Assembly (NCBI GenBank): GCA_024742575.1
Contig: JANSYF010000012.1
Location: 1-64,000, forward strand
Length of the DNA: 64,000 nt
Direction: 5' to 3'
Source of the DNA: Paracoccaceae bacterium
GTDB taxonomy: Bacteria > Pseudomonadota > Alphaproteobacteria > Rhodobacterales > Rhodobacteraceae
Position numbers and translations under genes: made by a program. The first letter of the stretch is position 1. Each line of letters starts with the position of its first letter. Below the pieces are notes generated by a model, which had not been told where the DNA came from, searched no databases, and saw only the letters and a list, made by a program, of their open reading frames with translations. Shown here in pieces: positions 62,450 through 64,000 of the stretch.

Positions 62450-62908
62450 GTGGTCACGATCGAGCTGACTTGGGACGAGGGGGCGGACACGTCTTTGGGG
62501 CTGCCGGTTTATGCAAGTGCAGGGGCGGCGGGCGCGGATCTGCGGGCGAATTTCCCAAATCGAGGCGCAGTTGTTTTGGAGCCGGGCGCGCGAGCGTTGG
62601 TGCCGACGGGACTGCGTTTAGCGATCCCTGCAGGCTATGAGGTGCAGATCCGGCCGCGATCTGGATTGGCATTGAAGCATGGGATCACCTTGCCGAATGC
62701 GCCGGGAACCATCGACAGCGACTATCGTGGGCCTTTGGGGGTGATCATTATGAACGCCGGGGATCAGCGGTTCGAAATTTCGCACGGAGACCGGATCGCG
62801 CAGATGGTGGTTGCGCCCGTGCTGCGGGCGGAGTTCGCATTGGTTGAGTCATTGGACGACACAGCGCGGGGCGCAGGTGGCTTTGGATCGACCGGAGTGT
62901 CAGAATGA
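62450..62908 (+). CDS. dut: Deoxyuridine 5'-triphosphate nucleotidohydrolase
   Basis: A 152-residue trimeric-type dUTPase. GTG 62450 is preceded by GAAGGG and starts [12 protein letters not shown]. All five motifs are visible: [45 protein letters not shown] and the C-terminal [10 protein letters not shown]. It keeps dUTP low and makes dUMP for thymidylate synthesis. It overlaps the moeB start by four bases. Confidence 0.96.
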   Translation: MVTIELTWDEGADTSLGLPVYASAGAAGADLRANFPNRGAVVLEPGARALVPTGLRLAIPAGYEVQIRPRSGLALKHGITLPNAPGTIDSDYRGPLGVIIMNAGDQRFEISHGDRIAQMVVAPVLRAEFALVESLDDTARGAGGFGSTGVSE

Positions 62909-63978
62909 TTGTCGTCTTCGCTATGGCAGGCGCGCTTTGGGGACTTGGCGCGCTGATGAAAATGCCGAGGAGAGCGCGATTTTACATGATCGCGCTGCTG
63001 TATGTGGGTGTTCTGTTCATTCAGATCGCATTGCCTTTGGGCCATCCATTGCGCATGGCGACTGGAGAGAGTGCGGCACTTTGGATTTTGCTTGGGGTCT
63101 TTGCTGCGATTGCCGTGCTTTATGGGAAGGTCGTCAAAGGGCTGAAAGCCCGTGCACTGGTTAAGGAAGAGGGCGCGGCGCTGCCGGTGCAGCGATCTGT
63201 CAGTTTCTCGGCCTCCGAGTTGGAGCGGTACGCGCGCCATATCGTGCTGCGCGAGATCGGTGGTCCGGGGCAGAAGGCCTTGCGCGATGCCAAGGTTCTT
63301 GTGATCGGGGCAGGCGGTCTGGGTGCGCCCGCGGTGCAGTATCTTGCTGCGGCTGGTGTCGGCACCATCGGGGTGATCGACGATGATGTGGTCGAGAACG
63401 CTAATCTGCAACGGCAAGTGATCCACCGCGATGCGGATATTGGCATGCCAAAGGTGTTTTCCGCGCAGGCCGCAATGGTGGCGCAGAATCCGTATGTGGA
63501 GGTGCGCCCGTATCACCGGCGACTGACCGAGGATTTGGCCGAGAAGCTGGTAGCGGAGTATGATCTGGTCTTGGACGGGACGGATAATTTCGAGACGCGC
63601 TATCTGGCGAACCGCGCTACTGCTGCCATGGGCAAGCCGTTGATTTCCGGGGCGTTGTCTCAATGGGAAGGGCAGATTTCGATCTTTGATCCGGCGTCGG
63701 GAACGCCCTGCTATCAGTGTATTTTTCCTGAGGCCCCCGCAGATGGTTTGGCACCGTCTTGCGCTGAGGCTGGGGTGATCGGGCCTTTGCCCGGTGTGAT
63801 CGGGTCGATGATGGCAGTGGAGGCGATCAAGTTGATCACCGGGGCGGGGCAGGCGCTGAAAGGTGAGATGCTTATTTACGACGCGCTTTGGGGCGAGACG
63901 CGGAAAATCGGGCTTAAGACGCGGGGCGATTGCCCGGTGTGTGGCGCAGGCGCGGCGGACACGGCTGTGATGCGCTGA
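62905..63978 (+). CDS. moeB: Membrane-anchored MoeB/ThiF-family adenylyltransferase
   Basis: A 357-residue protein. Residues 1-75 hold three hydrophobic segments ([34 protein letters not shown] and [17 protein letters not shown]). Residues about 100-350 are an E1-like ThiF/MoeB domain: [38 protein letters not shown] as the nucleotide loop, [12 protein letters not shown], and CYQCIF and CPVCG as zinc pairs. It adenylates MoaD or a ThiS-like protein. Standard MoeB lacks the membrane part, so this form is likely tethered to the inner membrane. It follows dut with overlap. Confidence 0.9.
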   Translation: MIVVFAMAGALWGLGALMKMPRRARFYMIALLYVGVLFIQIALPLGHPLRMATGESAALWILLGVFAAIAVLYGKVVKGLKARALVKEEGAALPVQRSVSFSASELERYARHIVLREIGGPGQKALRDAKVLVIGAGGLGAPAVQYLAAAGVGTIGVIDDDVVENANLQRQVIHRDADIGMPKVFSAQAAMVAQNPYVEVRPYHRRLTEDLAEKLVAEYDLVLDGTDNFETRYLANRATAAMGKPLISGALSQWEGQISIFDPASGTPCYQCIFPEAPADGLAPSCAEAGVIGPLPGVIGSMMAVEAIKLITGAGQALKGEMLIYDALWGETRKIGLKTRGDCPVCGAGAADTAVMR

Positions 63979-64000
63979 ACGTTGCTTTGCTTTTGCGTCG

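Noticed and set aside
1-64000. CRISPR arrays, tRNA or rRNA genes, prophage modules.
   Set aside because: No regularly spaced repeats, no cloverleaf-like sequence and no phage structural genes were recognised on reading; a dedicated tRNA scan was not possible.

Overview
The window looks like a core-chromosome segment from an alphaproteobacterium of the Roseobacter group (Rhodobacteraceae). The evidence is the high GC, the petABC cluster, the xerC-DUF484 / priA neighbourhood, an RpoHII-type sigma factor, a TIGR02186-TSUP pair, a TRAP carrier, BMP-type ABC transport, CtrA-type TTAA-N7-TTAA sites and a Rhodobacterales-style moeB with a membrane anchor. No rRNA, tRNA, CRISPR array or prophage was seen. 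One IS5-type element enters at the left edge.

Layout. 1-650: IS5-family transposase start and a CBU_0592-type membrane gene that it cuts. 650-5050: L,D-transpeptidase, small lipoprotein, DMT exporter, CcdA-like protein with a periplasmic thioredoxin, aroC. 5100-8620: TPP riboswitch and thiBPQ thiamine importer, closed by a terminator. 8640-11380: cytochrome bc1 (petABC). 11600-15600: outer-membrane barrel, P-loop kinase, pssA/psd phosphatidylethanolamine genes, GST, PaiB-like flavoprotein. 15670-20400: xerC, DUF484, transaldolase, priA. 20450-26900: a LysR-controlled operon with a DUF1445 enzyme, a DctPQM TRAP carrier and PxpB/PxpC, probably for 5-oxoproline or D-glutamate. 27000-32060: S49 peptidase, a 55-residue zinc-ribbon protein, Ca/Na antiporter, pteridine-reductase-like SDR, then uvrC behind an AT-rich spacer with a CtrA site and a DnaA box. 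32090-34680: secreted protein, thioesterase, TIGR02186, TSUP permease. 34840-39990: BMP-type nucleoside ABC importer. 40080-46260: rimI, tsaB, nifU, universal stress protein, ilvE, VOC protein, trpS, degenerate rhomboid. 46250-54380: murJ, then an accessory patch (Phd-type antitoxin and a DUF4214/RTX-like secreted protein), then glnD and an LppC/LpoA lipoprotein. 54460-59290: rsmI, yraN, gshB, comM, GST with a YHS-like tail. 59430-63980: rpoHII, ChaN, coaBC, dut, moeB.

How it works together. Most of the window is housekeeping: respiration, phospholipid, glutathione, CoA and nucleotide metabolism, cell wall, and DNA repair and segregation. Around this sit four import systems with visible regulatory features: a TPP riboswitch for thiBPQ; a matching TTATC-N16-GATAA dyad before both lysR and its operon; a hairpin between the BMP binding protein and its ABC genes; and a TGATCC-type promoter before rpoHII. 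The most original candidates are the LysR-TRAP-DUF1445-PxpBC operon without PxpA, the CtrA/DnaA-box spacer before uvrC, a rhomboid without catalytic residues, an importer ATPase with a long acidic tail, and the accessory patch between glnD and murJ with its CGTACGG motif cluster. All functional names come from reading motifs; no database search was run.
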